Source: Portulaca oleracea (Eukaryota > Streptophyta > Magnoliopsida > Caryophyllales > Portulacaceae). Taken from it: a stretch of 64,000 bases of DNA. Every line of letters begins with the position of its first letter. Position 1 is the first letter of the stretch. Of the stretch, positions 11,326-21,864 are shown piece by piece. The position numbers and the translations under genes are program-made. The DNA is taken from NCBI GenBank assembly GCA_029582165.1, contig CM055879.1, positions 35,506,330 through 35,570,329 of the forward strand. Direction: 5' to 3'. The notes under the pieces are model-generated. The model did no database searches. It saw only the letters and a program-made list of their open reading frames with translations, and was not told the DNA's origin.

Positions 11326-11438
11326 CATATATATATATATACATACATACATACATACATACACACACATACATACATACATACATACATACATACATAC
11401 ATACATACATACATACATACATACATACATACATACAT
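11326..11438. repeat. (TA)n then (TACA)n microsatellite
   Basis: A short (TA)n tract passes into about 100 bp of ACAT/TACA repeats with an ACACACACAT interruption. The open frames here (MYVCMYVC-like on the minus strand) are repeat translation only. Confidence 0.95.
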
Positions 11439-11976
11439 GTGTGTGTATACCCGCGCTCGTGCATGTGTACATATATCTTATATGTACGTGTGTGTACATA
11501 TATCTAATTTGGCAGGTCCGTTGGTCAGGTTCACGGATCCGTGGTTAGACCCAGATTCGCATCCACTAAATTTTTAGTGGACTCAGACTCAATGTGTCCA
11601 AAATTTTTGGACCCAGACCCGCTTACATGGGTCGAGTTAAGGACCCACTGTCACCCCTACTTTCCCATGTTTGAGTTTCTCTCCCAGTTGATGTTGAACT
11701 TTAGGACTAAGTTTAAAACTGATATTGAAGCTATAACTCCCCTCTCTTATTCATGTCAAAGCTACTTAAACCTCTAAATACCCTACGGTTCTTCACATGG
11801 TTCCTTGGGAGTAGTCCAAAACTTTAGGTCAAATACGAATCAATTAAAAATAGAATCATATGTATATGGTCATTACAACGGCTAGTACAAAGTGTACGTC
11901 CATAACCATTACCATTGCATGAGTAAGGTAAATAAAAAATAACTGGCAAAGGCAATCCAGATTGCAAATGGAATAA

Positions 11977-12260
11977 GGCCCTGTTCTTTGTGTGCCAAAC
12001 TAAATGCGATAAATGGTATGGTATGACAATGTTTTGGAAAGTGTTGTATGGTATGATAAAATATGGTTAAATTTGTGGTAAGAATGATTGATGTGACAAG
12101 TGAAGAGAGAGAATATGAAAAGTATAGGAGAAAAGTGAGGAGAGAGAAAATTATAATTATTATGGTAAAGTGTGGAATGACATCGTATGGTAGGGAAGTA
12201 TTGTGGTAAGTGTAGAAAAATATGACAAGTGATGTGTGAAACTGTACAAAATAACAAGGC
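11977..12260. mobile_element. Tourist/Harbinger-like MITE A
   Basis: Starts GGCCCTGTTCTTTG after TAA (11974-11976) and ends near ACAAAATAACAAGGC followed by TTA. The duplicated segment at about 20360 reads straight through this site (AAAATAAGAGTTAGAG), so copy 2 is the empty site. It shares the ATGGTATGGTATGA-type interior with the MITEs near 44.9 and 56.1 kb. Confidence 0.75.
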
Positions 12261-12269
12261 TTATGAGAG

Positions 12270-13094
12270 TTTGAGTTTTCTTTTTGTGCGGTTGGTATTA
12301 TGAATGACAATGGGTCGGAGGCGAATCGGAGGTGGGTACCTCCACCTTCGCTCCAATTAATAATCGGAGGTCCTTCAATTATAATCGGAGGTCCAATTAG
12401 CATTTGTACTATTTATTTATTATTATTTTTCTAATTTTTTGACAACATTTTTGTTGCAATTTTCATACTCATTGCTGGTAAAAAATGAGTCACCAAGAAT
12501 AGTCAAAATATTTTTTTTACGTAACAAAAAATATAACAGTACACAGGTGAGAAAAAGTTTATCAACCTTTAAAATACTAGCATACACCCTTTCTTGAAAA
12601 AGAAAAAAACTAAGCTTTCAATTCTCCTCTATATTCTCAAATTCAGTCATATAATAATTTTTTAAATTTTTTTATATATTGATTATTCTAATCGGATTTA
12701 ATCAGACCTAATCGGATTGGAGGTGGTCACCTCCACATCCACTCCAATTATAATCGGAGTCGGACTTTCTTAATCGGATTCACATTCAGATTTCTTTTTA
12801 TCGGACTTGAATCGGATTTTTTACGGCGGATTGGAGCGGATTTAGATTTGACTGTCATACCTAGTTGGTATGGGTTGAAAATGATACAGTAAAGTGTGGA
12901 ATGATATGTTAAAATTTGTTGAAAGTGTAATTAGGTGAGGAGAGAGAATGTGAAAAGTAGAACAGACAAGTAAAGATAAAGAATAGTGAGAAGATATATT
13001 GGTAATGATTACGGACATGTGGTAAAGTGTGAAAGAATATTGAATGGTATGTTGAATTAGGATACTGCACCGCACCGCATAAAAAAACAGGGCC
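12270..13094. mobile_element. Harbinger-like MITE B, split by a hAT element
   Basis: The left end is decayed (TTTTCTTTTTGTGCGGTTGG) and the right end AAAAAAACAGGGCC is followed by TAA. The same MITE occupies the matching site in the second copy (about 20370-20874), so it predates the duplication. The interior is interrupted at 12299-12863. Confidence 0.7.
12299..12863. mobile_element. hAT-type non-autonomous element, 565 bp
   Basis: Flanked by a perfect 8-bp direct repeat GTTGGTAT (12291-12298 and 12864-12871), the hAT target-duplication length. The left end TATGAATGACAATGGG and the complement of the right end, TAGGTATGACAGTC, are weak inverted repeats of the hAT type. Subterminal ATCGGAGGT/ACCTCCAC blocks occur near both ends. 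The second copy of the duplicated segment lacks it, giving an empty site. No coding capacity. Confidence 0.8.
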
Positions 13095-13306
13095 TAAATT
13101 TCTTTTAATTTTCTTAACCGATAAAAAACACCCCTCATCTTAAAATTAATTTAGACAGTTAATTTGTTATGATAATAAGAGGTTCTCTTGTATCGTACCT
13201 TTTGGCCAAAAATAAAAATTGGGGCACAATCGCACAAATAATCCTCAAAACTCAGATAAAATTATTGTACTACTCTACTTAGGTTCCAAGTCGCCGCGTA
13301 AAACTA

Positions 13307-14870
13307 ACGGTAACACTAACTCCACATTTCCAAATGGCGGAGATAAAAAGGGTTCACGTGAGTCGTGTAACCCCTTTTTTAGAAAAAAGATAATAATGTT
13401 ATCATTTTTTGTATAAAAATATACTTATATAATATCATTTAATAAGTTAATTATAACTTTTACTTATCTTTTTAAGTATAAAACGAAAAAATAGAAGAAT
13501 AATTTGTGCACATATGTAATCCAATATATTATATATCACAAACTATATTACATATTATACCAATTTTAAAATAAGGCTTATGAGTTGTTTGTATTTAAAT
13601 TTTAATATTAGTTTTAATATATTTGCTCCAAATTTTAACCTATCAACTTTCATTTTACTGTTCACTTTTCTTTTTGGAGGCTACTTAATTAGCACATTTA
13701 TCTATATAAATGCTCTATTCCTTTCACTCAAGCACATCCTTTTATTGTATTTATTTTGGTTTATTGCAATAAATGAGCATCAATTGAAGACTCATTATTA
13801 TTCAAGCTTTGGATTTCTTCTTTCTATTATTACTAGCCGTAACATGCACGCGTTGCGTGCGATGGGCTTGAGAGTATACAAAATTAAATAAATTAGAATG
13901 TAGTATAAGAATGAGACCAACTATTTTTATTTACAGTAATTTAGTTGTACTCCTAAATACTCTTTTTCTAACAATAATTTAGTAAAATTTTTTTATTAAA
14001 GAATTTTCTAAAGTTATGTATAATATTCTATTTAATAGAGTTATACTTAGCGAAAGCTATTCATATAGCAATGTAACGATCTTTATATTACACTATAGCC
14101 CATGATTTAGTCCACATGACAATTGTTCATATAAATATATATAGTCAAAATAGTTGTGTTAGATAGTGATATTTTTTTCATGTGAATGTTGACTCACATT
14201 TCTAGTTAGTTTTTCAGCAATTAATAATCTAAAAAAAATAAGTAAAAGTTTGTAAAAATTTAACAACTGCAAATTTTTTATGTAAAAAAATAAAGTTATA
14301 TTTTCATTTAATAGCTTAAAAATAATGTTAGAATATTCTGTTTGAGATTTATAATACTATATATTTTATTCCCCCTCCAAAATGCCAAGAAAAGAAATTA
14401 CAAATAAAAAGAATAAAATAATGGTATAACTTTGTCTGATAGCTCCAAAATGCTAGTTTATTTATTTCCAAATCTTAAACTACTAAGAAAGGAAATAAAA
14501 AAATAGATAGCTTAGAAAGATTTTTTTTTTAAATAAAAAAAGAGTTACAAAGAAAAAAAAAACAAGACTACCATAAATTGCTAAAATATTGTTTTTACAT
14601 GTTTTGGTTATGTTTCAACTAAAATTTTTAGCATGGAATTCACTTATAAAAAAAGAGTGAGAACTTGAAATGAAGTTAATTAAAAATTAAAAATAGAATT
14701 TTTGATAAGTAGTTTACAAATAAAATGAAAAATAGAAGACTTGGAAAATAGGACACAAAATAGGATACAAAATAAGTTAATCAAACCCCTGGCGTCCAAA
14801 TAGAAAAAGTAAATGAGGAAAAAGGTAAATGGAAAAAAGGAAATGGAAAAGGAAATGATTGTGCCATGGT
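13307..14870. other. AT-rich intergenic DNA, no gene seen
   Basis: A 103-codon hydrophobic frame at 13580-13891 lies in AT-rich sequence and shows no domain, so I do not call it a gene. A GC-richer patch, ACATGCACGCGTTGCGTGCG near 13842, is the only compositional break. Confidence 0.5.
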
Positions 14871-15727
14871 TACTGTTGTGGGCTTGTGACCTTGCTTATT
14901 ATTTGTTTTCTTTTACATATGGCAAATGAGCAATTAAAGGCAGTAAGGGGAGGGAGGGGGTAAGGACACTGTAGATTGCTACAGTGTGAAACATTTCCCC
15001 TTTTTAAAGGTTATAGATTATAGATTATCATATTAGTTCTCAAATGGGTAAATCTCTTTCCTTCTTTTAATGCTTATCTTAGTTCTATTTGTGATTAATC
15101 TTCTTGTTTTTTTCTTTTCTTAGTATCATGACTAGGTTTCTTGTTTTAAGTTTAATAGTTTTAATGTTTGTTGGTATGATTAGTGGCTAGTTTTCTTAGG
15201 GTTTAGGAGAATGTTTAGCCCCTAATGGGATTCCTTATTTAGAGTTGGGCTTAGATAGACCATTAGAACATGTTTATGAAGTTTTCATTCGACCATCCTC
15301 TTGATTATGGTGTTTAGTGTGGCGAAACATATTCAAACATAGTCTCTAGGGTAGTTGAATGGATATTCAAACGAATCCTCATTAATTTAGTGGAGGAGTT
15401 CGGGTAGGGAGATTTGCATTTCAAACTCTTTAGGTGCGTCTTCAAAAAATCAATGGACAGACCTCGAGGGTTAAATTCGGGTTTACCTCGAGAGAGGCTC
15501 CGAAGTGACTTTATTCTTGCAATATCCTAAATTCTAGCTTGGTTTAGTGCTTTGTTCGGGACCGCTTTATATTAGGGTAACCATTAGGTGGTGCAAACCG
15601 ACCCTTAGACCTCTTTTTCTCTGATTTTCACTGCTAATTTGATTCTGTTGCATCCATCTCTTCTTTCTATCACCTTATTCCCTGTGGATTCGACAAACAA
15701 CCCCGGCTATATTAAAGCTAAACAAAA

Positions 15728-15746
15728 TGGCGTCGTTGCCGGGGAG
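15728..15746 (+). other. Primer-binding site, tRNA-Asp type
   Basis: TGGCGTCGTTGCCGGGGAG corresponds to the complement of the 3' end of plant tRNA-Asp (usual PBS TGGCGCCGTTGCCGGGGA), with one substitution. It fixes the 3' edge of the left LTR at about 15724. Confidence 0.85.
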
Positions 15747-15862
15747 CAAACGTCCCTTTTAGTGTTAATTTACTCTACGAACGTTTAGTTTAAGTGACCC
15801 CTACCTTGCTAAGTCGAGTCTAGAGTCCCTAGAGTTGTTTACGTCATTTTCTTGTTTAGTGC

Positions 15863-17500
15863 ATGTGCAGGAGAGATCAAATACCTCTTGTACCATTCGA
15901 TCCTGAAATTGAAGCTACGACACGACACAACAACGCTGCAAACGCTCGCAGACGACTCCTTGAATGACAACAGCGAGAGGCCATGGCACAACCACCGCCT
16001 GACCCCCGTACCCTTCTTTCATTCGCATCACCTTTAATGGGTAGGGGAGGATCACCCACTGTTTTTCCCGACCTTCCAGTAGGGACTGTTTTCGAGGTCA
16101 AGCCTAATTTCCTCAGTCTGTTTGAGCAATCCAAATTTCATGGGCTTGACTCGGAAAACCCCATCAATCACATTTCAAACTTTGTGGAAAGGTGCGGCAT
16201 GATGAGGATGCAAGGAGTCCCCGAGGAGTACATCCACCTCAAGTTCTTCCCGTTCTCTCTCTCCGGGAAGGCTCGAGGTTGGCTCGATAACTTCAATCCA
16301 AACACCTTTCGGACTTGGGAAGCGTTGAGTCAAGGTTTTTTAAGAAGGTTCTTTCCTCCTATGGGGACGGCTCGCTTATGGACAGAGATTGTGAACTTCA
16401 AACAACAACCGGGGGAGTCTCTCTTTGAGGCTTGGGAGCGATATAAGGGATTTCAACGGGCTTGCCCACATCACAATCTTCCGGCCCCCTCATCCTGTAC
16501 ACCTTCTATGAAGGCCTCACTATGGCCACGAAGCAGTCGGTTGATAATGCTTTGGGTGGTCTCTTCCTAAGCAAGACCCCCGACCAAGCGGATGCACTTT
16601 TGGCGCAAATGGCGGAGAACGCATGTAATTGGGGAAGGAACTCGAGAGAGGTGGCGATCAGTGGTGATAGCGAAGAACATAAATTATCTCCTCAAGACCA
16701 TGCAACAACTCTCGCAAGATGTGGCCGAGATAAAGACAAATCAACAACTCAAGCCGATTATGGAAGTTCAATCTTCCACTCCTTCATCTTCGTCAAACCC
16801 GACGATTCATAGTGAGGTATGCGGTGGAGGACATGCGAACTTTGAGTGCCAAACGGAGTTGATAGCTAATGAGCGAGCAAATGCCCTTTACCAAAACAAC
16901 CTCTCATACCACACCGCCAATTCGGTCCACCCTCAGGGAACCCATCCTACACTCCTCCCGGTTTTCCATACCCAAATCAAAGCCAAGGCCAAAGTCATCC
17001 TCAACAAGACCGTTCTCATCACCAAAACCCTTCATATCAAAACCAAGCCACTCACCATCAAGCCCCTCAATCCTACCAACAACCCCCTCCGCAAATGACT
17101 CAAGAGTTGGACTTCATGAAAAGATACCTCAAAAACCAAGAGGCATACAACGTCGCTCAACTGAAGCAAAATGAGGCTATCCATGCTAACCAAAGAATGC
17201 TTGAGACTCAACTAGTCCAACTAGCCCAGTAAGTTTCCAACTTTCAATCCTCCTCCAAAGGCCTGCCTAGCCAACCCCAACAAAATCCGAAAGGGCACGT
17301 CAATGTTATCACTTTGAGGAGTGGCAAGGAGCTTGAGGGTCCGAAAAGTGGAGTTGACAAAGGAGTTGGAAGCGAAGTTGTGGTAGAGGATATAACCATT
17401 GAAGAGGAGGGATTTGGTATTGAGGAGAAAGTGGATGAAATGGTCAAAGAAGATGAGTCAAAGAAGAAAGGGAAAGCGATCGAGAAGGAAGGGAGCCGGT
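15863..17500 (+). pseudogene. Ty3/gypsy gag pseudogene
   Basis: The reading starts at ATG 15863 (MCRRDQIPL), meets an in-frame TGA at about codon 35 (LLE, stop, QQREAMAQ), and continues into the retrotransposon gag domain: FEQSKFHGLDSENP, HLKFFPFSLSGKARGWLD, then GESLFEAWERYKGF. A frame change near 16480 carries the protein into LILYTFYEGL, and another near 16670 into LSQDVAEIKT. A CCHC-like knuckle C-x2-GGGHANFEC follows near 16815. The last part, VITLRSGKELEG at about 17300, is the typical Athila gag-to-protease linker. The capsid gene is disabled by at least one stop and two frameshifts. Confidence 0.85.
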
Positions 17501-18646
17501 AATTCAACAAGTCAAACCCTATGCTCCACCCTTTCCATTCCTCTAACGTTTTGCCAAGGTCAAGGGAGATGGAAGTTTGTTAAGTTCATGGAGATTCTTA
17601 ACACTCTCAACATTAACATCCCATTCCTTGAGGCGATCACAAATATGCCATCTTACACTAAATTCCTCAAGGAACTTCTCACTAACAAGAGGAAGATTCG
17701 AGAGAATGCGGTAGTCTCCTTGACTCAAGAATGGATAATAAGCAGACTCCTAAGCTTTCGAACCCCTGGAGCTTCTCCATCCCGTGCTCAATCAAGGATG
17801 TAGTGATTAGCAAAGCTCTTTGTGACCTCAGCGCTAGTGTGAGCATAATGCCGCACTCAATTTGCAAGAGATTGAAGTGTCATGATCTCGTCCCTTCTAC
17901 AATTTCTCTTTAAATGGCCGACCGATCTATTCGGCGCCTGGTAGGAATTCTTGAGGATGTTCCGGTTCAAGTCGAAAATTTTTATATTCTTTGTGATTTC
18001 ATCATCTTAGACATGGCCGAGGATGCACAAATCCCGAATATCTTGGGTCGGCCCTTCCTAGCAACCGCCGGAGCTATGATTGACGTGAAGAACGACAAAC
18101 TCTCTCTCCACATCGGGAATGAGAAAATTGAATTCAATTACAAAGTTTCATTATCGCTCCGTCAATTGAAGAGACATGCTATCAAGTTGACATTATCGAA
18201 GAGGTTGTCAAACACTTGGCTCCTTTATGGCTTTGGAGGACCCTTTGGAGGAGGCTTCGTTGGAAGCTTTTGAACGGGAGACCTTGGAGGGAGATGTGAC
18301 TTCCTATGTTTCCATTCTTAATGAAGCTTCGGAATATCACTGGTCATTCTTGGGAAGTGAAATCATAGCAAGTGTGGAGGAGCATGAGCCACAAGAAATC
18401 AAGGAGAGGAAGAGGCCAGAAGTTGAGTTGAAACCCTTACCACCATCTTTGAGGTATGAATTTCTTGGTCCTTCTGAGTCTTTTCCTGTGATCGTCAATT
18501 CTAACCTTCATGGCACCCTTCAAAGTCTTCTTGATGTGCTTCGCAAGCACATTGGTGCCATAGGGTATAGCATTGAGGATCTCAAAGGAGTGAGTTCGTC
18601 GTTATGCATGCATAATATTGACCTTGACGGAACATTTTAGTCACCC
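17501..18646 (+). pseudogene. Ty3/gypsy protease region, pol truncated
   Basis: Fragments in shifting frames give LNINIPFLEAITNMPSY, SFSIPCSI, the aspartic-protease block KALCDLSASVSIMP, VDVPV-like and ILDMAEDAQIPNILGRPF motifs, and finally SLRYEFLGPSESFPVI and AIGYSIEDLKGV. The active-site motif that is usually D-L-G-A reads D-L-S-A. A stop separates TISL from MADRSI at 17911-17913. The sequence ends at the CMHNIDLDGTF block, just upstream of where RT motifs should start, with an abrupt change to LINE sequence. Confidence 0.8.
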
Positions 18647-19223
18647 CTCGACATGCATTTATCGCCTGGGTCCTCCTGCCGAGGAAACTCCCCGTAAGAG
18701 CCAAGACTAAACGATGGAACAATGGCAGAGATGCTATATGTCTGCATTGTGCATTGTGCATTGTGCATTGTGCATTGTGCATTGTGCATGGGCGGAAGAG
18801 ACAGCGGATCACCTTTTCATCGGCTGCAACAGACCCAACAGGCCTGAGACATATGGCTAGTAGAACCCCTCGGCCAATTCCAGGGCCAGATAGCACGATC
18901 ACTGATTGGGCCGAGGCCATTACTCAGCATGATGGGCCAAAAGCGGAAAAAACCTCTTCGGGTCCATTTTTTCTGCATATATATATATAATATACTTGGT
19001 GGGATCAGAATAACAGGGTGCATGGGAAACATGGGAGAACGGAGAACCTCCTAATCTCTAATCTCATAGACGATGTAAAATGTAGAGTTCTTGTTCTTAC
19101 TCGACACAAAAGAAAACTTAGGTGCATTATAGATGTTGTAATCAATATGAGATAGGGGCGTGGGCTATTTCCCGCGAAGCCATTCTTTTGGCTTGGTGTT
19201 ATATAGTCAGTTGCAGCTTTTTG

Positions 19224-19226
<3 letters not shown>
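18647..19226 (+). pseudogene. LINE ORF2 3' fragment (zf-RVT region)
   Basis: Translation from about 18640 gives RHAFIAWVLLPRKLPVRAK, RWNNGRDAICLHC and, in another frame after a heptamer array, AEETADHLFIGCNRP. Together these are the zinc-binding reverse-transcriptase domain (zf-RVT) found near the C-terminus of plant LINEs. Downstream, HGRTENLLISNLIDDVKC-like sequence and a stop fit a degraded LINE C-terminus, and the fragment ends in a (TA)n tract. It is joined 5' directly to the truncated gypsy element. Confidence 0.7.
18743..18788 (+). repeat. (TGCATTG)6 heptamer array inside zf-RVT
   Basis: Six perfect 7-bp units plus a partial unit sit between the first Cys/His pair of the zinc-binding domain and the AEETADHLF block. 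Because 7 is not a multiple of 3, the array changes the frame. Confidence 0.95.

Positions 19227-19270
<44 letters not shown>
19227..19270. repeat. (TA)n microsatellite
   Basis: About 22 TA units directly precede the GGGAAATTGG end of the second non-autonomous MULE. It is also where homology to the copy 1 flank stops on the left. Confidence 0.9.
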
Positions 19271-19273
<3 letters not shown>

Positions 19274-19810
19274 AAATTGGATTCTAATAATCCCTAGTTT
19301 TTCAAATTGGATGATGGTGATCTCTACTTTCACTTTATATTCTGGTGGTCCAAAAAAAAAATGGATTGTAGTGGTACCAAAAATCCACCTTCACATTCTT
19401 CTTATTTTTTTTTCATTCCTACCTTATATTGTTTTTGTTTTTTTTTCCCGTTCCTGCCCCTAGAAAGTTAATGAATTTTAGTTTCTAAACGATTTTTTAA
19501 ATCATTTTTTTGAGACTCCGAGTAATTATGATGAATTTTTTAAAAATAATAAAAATGAAAAAATCGTAAAAAAATAGTAAAAAATATGAAAAAATTGGGA
19601 GAAGCGCTGTAAATTAATTAAAAATCATGGTAAAGTGTTATATTAAGTTTTGAATCAAATGCAACACAAAAAACTATGATATTTAGGGTATACTCTCGAA
19701 AATGTCCCACTACAATCCAATTTTTTTTTGGATCACCAGAATACAAAGTGAAAGTAGGGACCACCACCATCCAATTTGCAAAAGTGGGGATTATTAGAAT
19801 CTAATTTTCC
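19271..19810. mobile_element. Non-autonomous MULE, copy 2 (intact, 540 bp)
   Basis: The ends GGGAAATTGGATTCTAATAA and GATTATTAGAATCTAATTTTCC are inverted repeats about 90 bp long (the left continues to TATTCTGGTGGTCC, the right starts at GGATCACCAGAATAC). It is flanked by (TA)n on both sides, compatible with a 9-bp TATATATAT duplication. It serves as the uninterrupted template that shows where the coding MULE entered copy 1. Its outermost ~20 bp differ from the coding MULE ends at only about two positions, so the two probably share a transposase. Confidence 0.9.
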
Positions 19811-19852
19811 TATATATATATATATATATACACACACACATATATATATATA

Positions 19853-20023
19853 AGACCGGTTCGCGGGTCGAGTCTACGGGTTCATGGTTATACCTGGATT
19901 CGGACCCGCCATATTTTTAGTGGACCCATTGTCCAAAATTTTTGGACCCAGACCCGCCTAAATGGGTGGGGTTCGACCGAGTCTGGGTCGTGTCCAAGAC
20001 CCACTGTTATCCGCCTATCCCTA
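19853..20023. mobile_element. hAT right-end remnant in copy 2
   Basis: The sequence GGACCCAGACCCGCC to GACCCACTGTTATCC, ending CCTATCCCTA and followed by CTTTCCCATG, matches the right end of the hAT element at 11659. The left end of this element is not present beside it; the flank beyond the (TA)n tract is LINE sequence instead. Confidence 0.65.
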
Positions 20024-20369
20024 CTTTCCCATGTTTGAATTTCTCTATCGATTGACGTCGGACTTTAAGACTAAGTTTAAAACTGATAATGAAAGTATAA
20101 TTCACCTCTCTTATTCATGTCGGAGCTACTTAGACCCCTAAGTATCCTATGATTTCTCACACGGTCCCTTGGAAGTAGCCCAAAATTTTAGGTTAAAGGG
20201 TCAAATACGAATCAATTACAAATAAAATCATATGTATATGGTCATCACAATGACTGCTACGTACAAAGTGTATATCCATAACCATATCCATAACCATTGC
20301 ATGAGTAAAATGATCGGTAAATAGGAAATAATAGACAAAGTCATCCCACAAATAAAATTATAAAATAAG

Positions 20370-20874
20370 AGTTAGAGTCTTCTTTTATGTGGTTGGTATG
20401 GTGCGGAAATGGCGCGGTATAGTGAAATTGTGAAAAGTGCGGTAATGTATGGAATGATATAGTAAAATTTGTAGAAAGTGTAATTGATGTGATAGATGAG
20501 GAAAGAGGATGTGAAAAATAGAGGGAAAAAAATAAGGAAAGAGAAAAGTGAGGAGATATATTGGTAATGATTGTTGACTTGGGGTAAAGTGATGTGAATT
20601 GTGGGAGAATAGGCCCTGTTCTTTTCTGCGGTTGGCAAACTGTGGTGTCACAGCCTACCACAGTTTGCCACAACCCACCACATTTTATCGCAAATCATTA
20701 CTTTTCTCTCTCACAATTCCAATAACCTACCACAATTCTACCACGCCCACCACAATTCCACCACACCTCACCACACCATTCTGCAAAATACCGCATAAAA
20801 GAACAGGGCCTGAGTGGTATGGTGAGTTATGGCACTACACCGCATTGCACTACACCGTATAAAAAAACATGGCC
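20370..20874. mobile_element. Harbinger-like MITE B, copy 2, with MITE C inside
   Basis: The left end is decayed (CTTCTTTTATGTGGTTGG) and the right end is AAAAAAACATGGCC followed by TAA. It matches the split MITE at 12270-13094 and is itself interrupted at 20612-20810. Confidence 0.7.
20612..20810. mobile_element. Tourist/Harbinger-like MITE C, 199 bp
   Basis: GGCCCTGTTCTTTTCTGCGG at the left and AAAAGAACAGGGCC at the right form a clean terminal inverted repeat, and the CACCACA-rich interior matches the family at 3512 and 56051. The corresponding place in copy 1 (GAATATTGAATGG, near 13031) is uninterrupted. Confidence 0.8.
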
Positions 20875-21250
20875 TAACTTTCTTTTAATTCTCTTACACC
20901 AGATTTTTTTTTTAAAAAGTGATGATACGAATTAATACTTATTATCATCATTTTTGACCTCTACTATTAATTATTAATTATAAGAAGGTTGGAATGTGTT
21001 TGCTATGCCAATAATTAAAATTGATACCCTAACACATGAACGTCATCCATTAGGCATACTTTTGACATATTTTTGTAAATTTTAAAAAATATAAATAAAA
21101 GTGTGATTTAATATCATTTATATGTATTATTATAGTTATAGAAGTCAACCATGTAACTTTTGTTCAATTTAATTCACAAATATATAAGTTTTATTCAGTA
21201 GCAAGACACTTAAGATGTGTCTTGCTCCAAGATATTTATCATTTTCAAAA

Positions 21251-21782
21251 GGGTTTTTGGATGCTAATATACTGAACTTTTGGAGTATTGGATAATAATG
21301 CACTGAACTTTGACGTTGGACATTAATACACTGTACTTTGGGGGTGTTGAACAATAATGCACTCAGAACAATTTCGACAGTGGCTGAATTGATGACAATC
21401 ATACGTAATAGGTGGAGGAGATAAATTGATCCAAAAATATTTAAATTTATGATATGTTAGCTCATCCATACATAAGCAAAGAGAATCTACTTTGAAAAAA
21501 GTAAAAAAAAAAAACATAAAACCATATTTGTTTAAACGTGTTTTCGCAAAGAGATTGTTGTTTTAGTTGTATAAAATTACATTTGCTTGTGTAAATTAGC
21601 TGATATGTCATAAATTTAGATACTATTTAGTCTATTCATCTTCTCGGTCTGCCATGGAAGATCGCCACTAAGTCAGTCGCCGTCGAAATTGTTTCGGGTG
21701 CGTTATTGTCCAACACCCCTCAAAGTTCAGTGCATTATTGTCTAGTACCCCAAAAGTGCAGTATATTAGCATCCAAAAATCC
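21251..21782. mobile_element. Non-autonomous MULE-type element, 532 bp
   Basis: Perfect 9-bp flanking direct repeats TTTTCAAAA (21242-21250 and 21783-21791) and ~65-bp inverted ends containing TTTTTGGATGCTAATATACTG and AATGCACTGAACTTTG identify a Mutator-type element. It has no coding capacity and a different TIR family from the 6.2-kb MULE. Confidence 0.88.
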
Positions 21783-21864
21783 TTTTCAAAAAAAAAAACC
21801 CTCATCCTACAATTATTTTAGATGATTAATTTGCGATGATAATAAGAAGTTCTCTTGTATCATA

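Larger units (their letters stand above)
4179..11659. mobile_element. hAT-type element split by nested MULEs
   Basis: The left end TAGGAATGGCAATGGGTT and the right end, whose complement reads TAGGGGTGACAGTGGGTC, form an imperfect terminal inverted repeat of the usual hAT form TAGGGGTGNCAATGGG. Flanking 8-mers are TCTTCCCA (4171-4178) and CTTTCCCA (11660-11667), agreeing at 6 of 8 positions, the target-duplication length expected for hAT. Subterminal GGACCCAGACCC/GGGTCTGGGTCC motifs occur near both ends. The element's own sequence is about 4179-4630 plus 11323-11659; the rest is later insertion. No hAT transposase is present. Confidence 0.6.
11276..13306 (+). repeat. Duplicated segment, copy 1
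   Basis: This segment matches 19735-22522 in order: the MULE end GGAGCACCAGAATAC, the GGACCCAGACCCGC hAT end, about 300 bp of otherwise unique DNA (CTTTCCCATGTTTGA to ATTGCATGAGTAA), a Harbinger-type MITE, and the block GATAATAAGAGGTTCTCTTG to AATTGGGGCACAA. Copy 2 leads directly into the promoter of the kinase gene; copy 1 leads into non-coding DNA. Each copy holds insertions the other lacks. Confidence 0.85.
14880..18646 (+). mobile_element. Decayed Athila-like Ty3/gypsy retrotransposon, 3'-truncated
   Basis: In order: LTR-like non-coding DNA (start not determinable, end about 15724), a tRNA-Asp-type primer-binding site, gag, and a protease region. The sequence then breaks off just before reverse transcriptase should begin and joins LINE sequence. 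No 3' LTR is present. The TTGCCGGGGA PBS and the TLRSGKELEG, KALCDLSASVS and LGRPFLATAGA blocks are characteristic of the Athila group. Several stops and frameshifts are present throughout. Confidence 0.85.

Noticed and set aside
11219..11499. Minus-strand frames reading MYVCMYVC repeats
   Set aside because: Translation of an ACAT/TACA microsatellite.
11909..12403. 164-codon minus-strand frame
   Set aside because: Runs through a MITE and into a hAT end; no conserved motif.
13580..13891. 103-codon plus-strand hydrophobic frame
   Set aside because: AT-rich DNA makes long hydrophobic frames by chance; no domain, no intron partner, no conserved motif.
13835..13900. Helitron terminus suggested by GCACGCGTTGCGTGCG
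   Set aside because: No TC start or CTRR hairpin end in a convincing arrangement, and no Rep/helicase.
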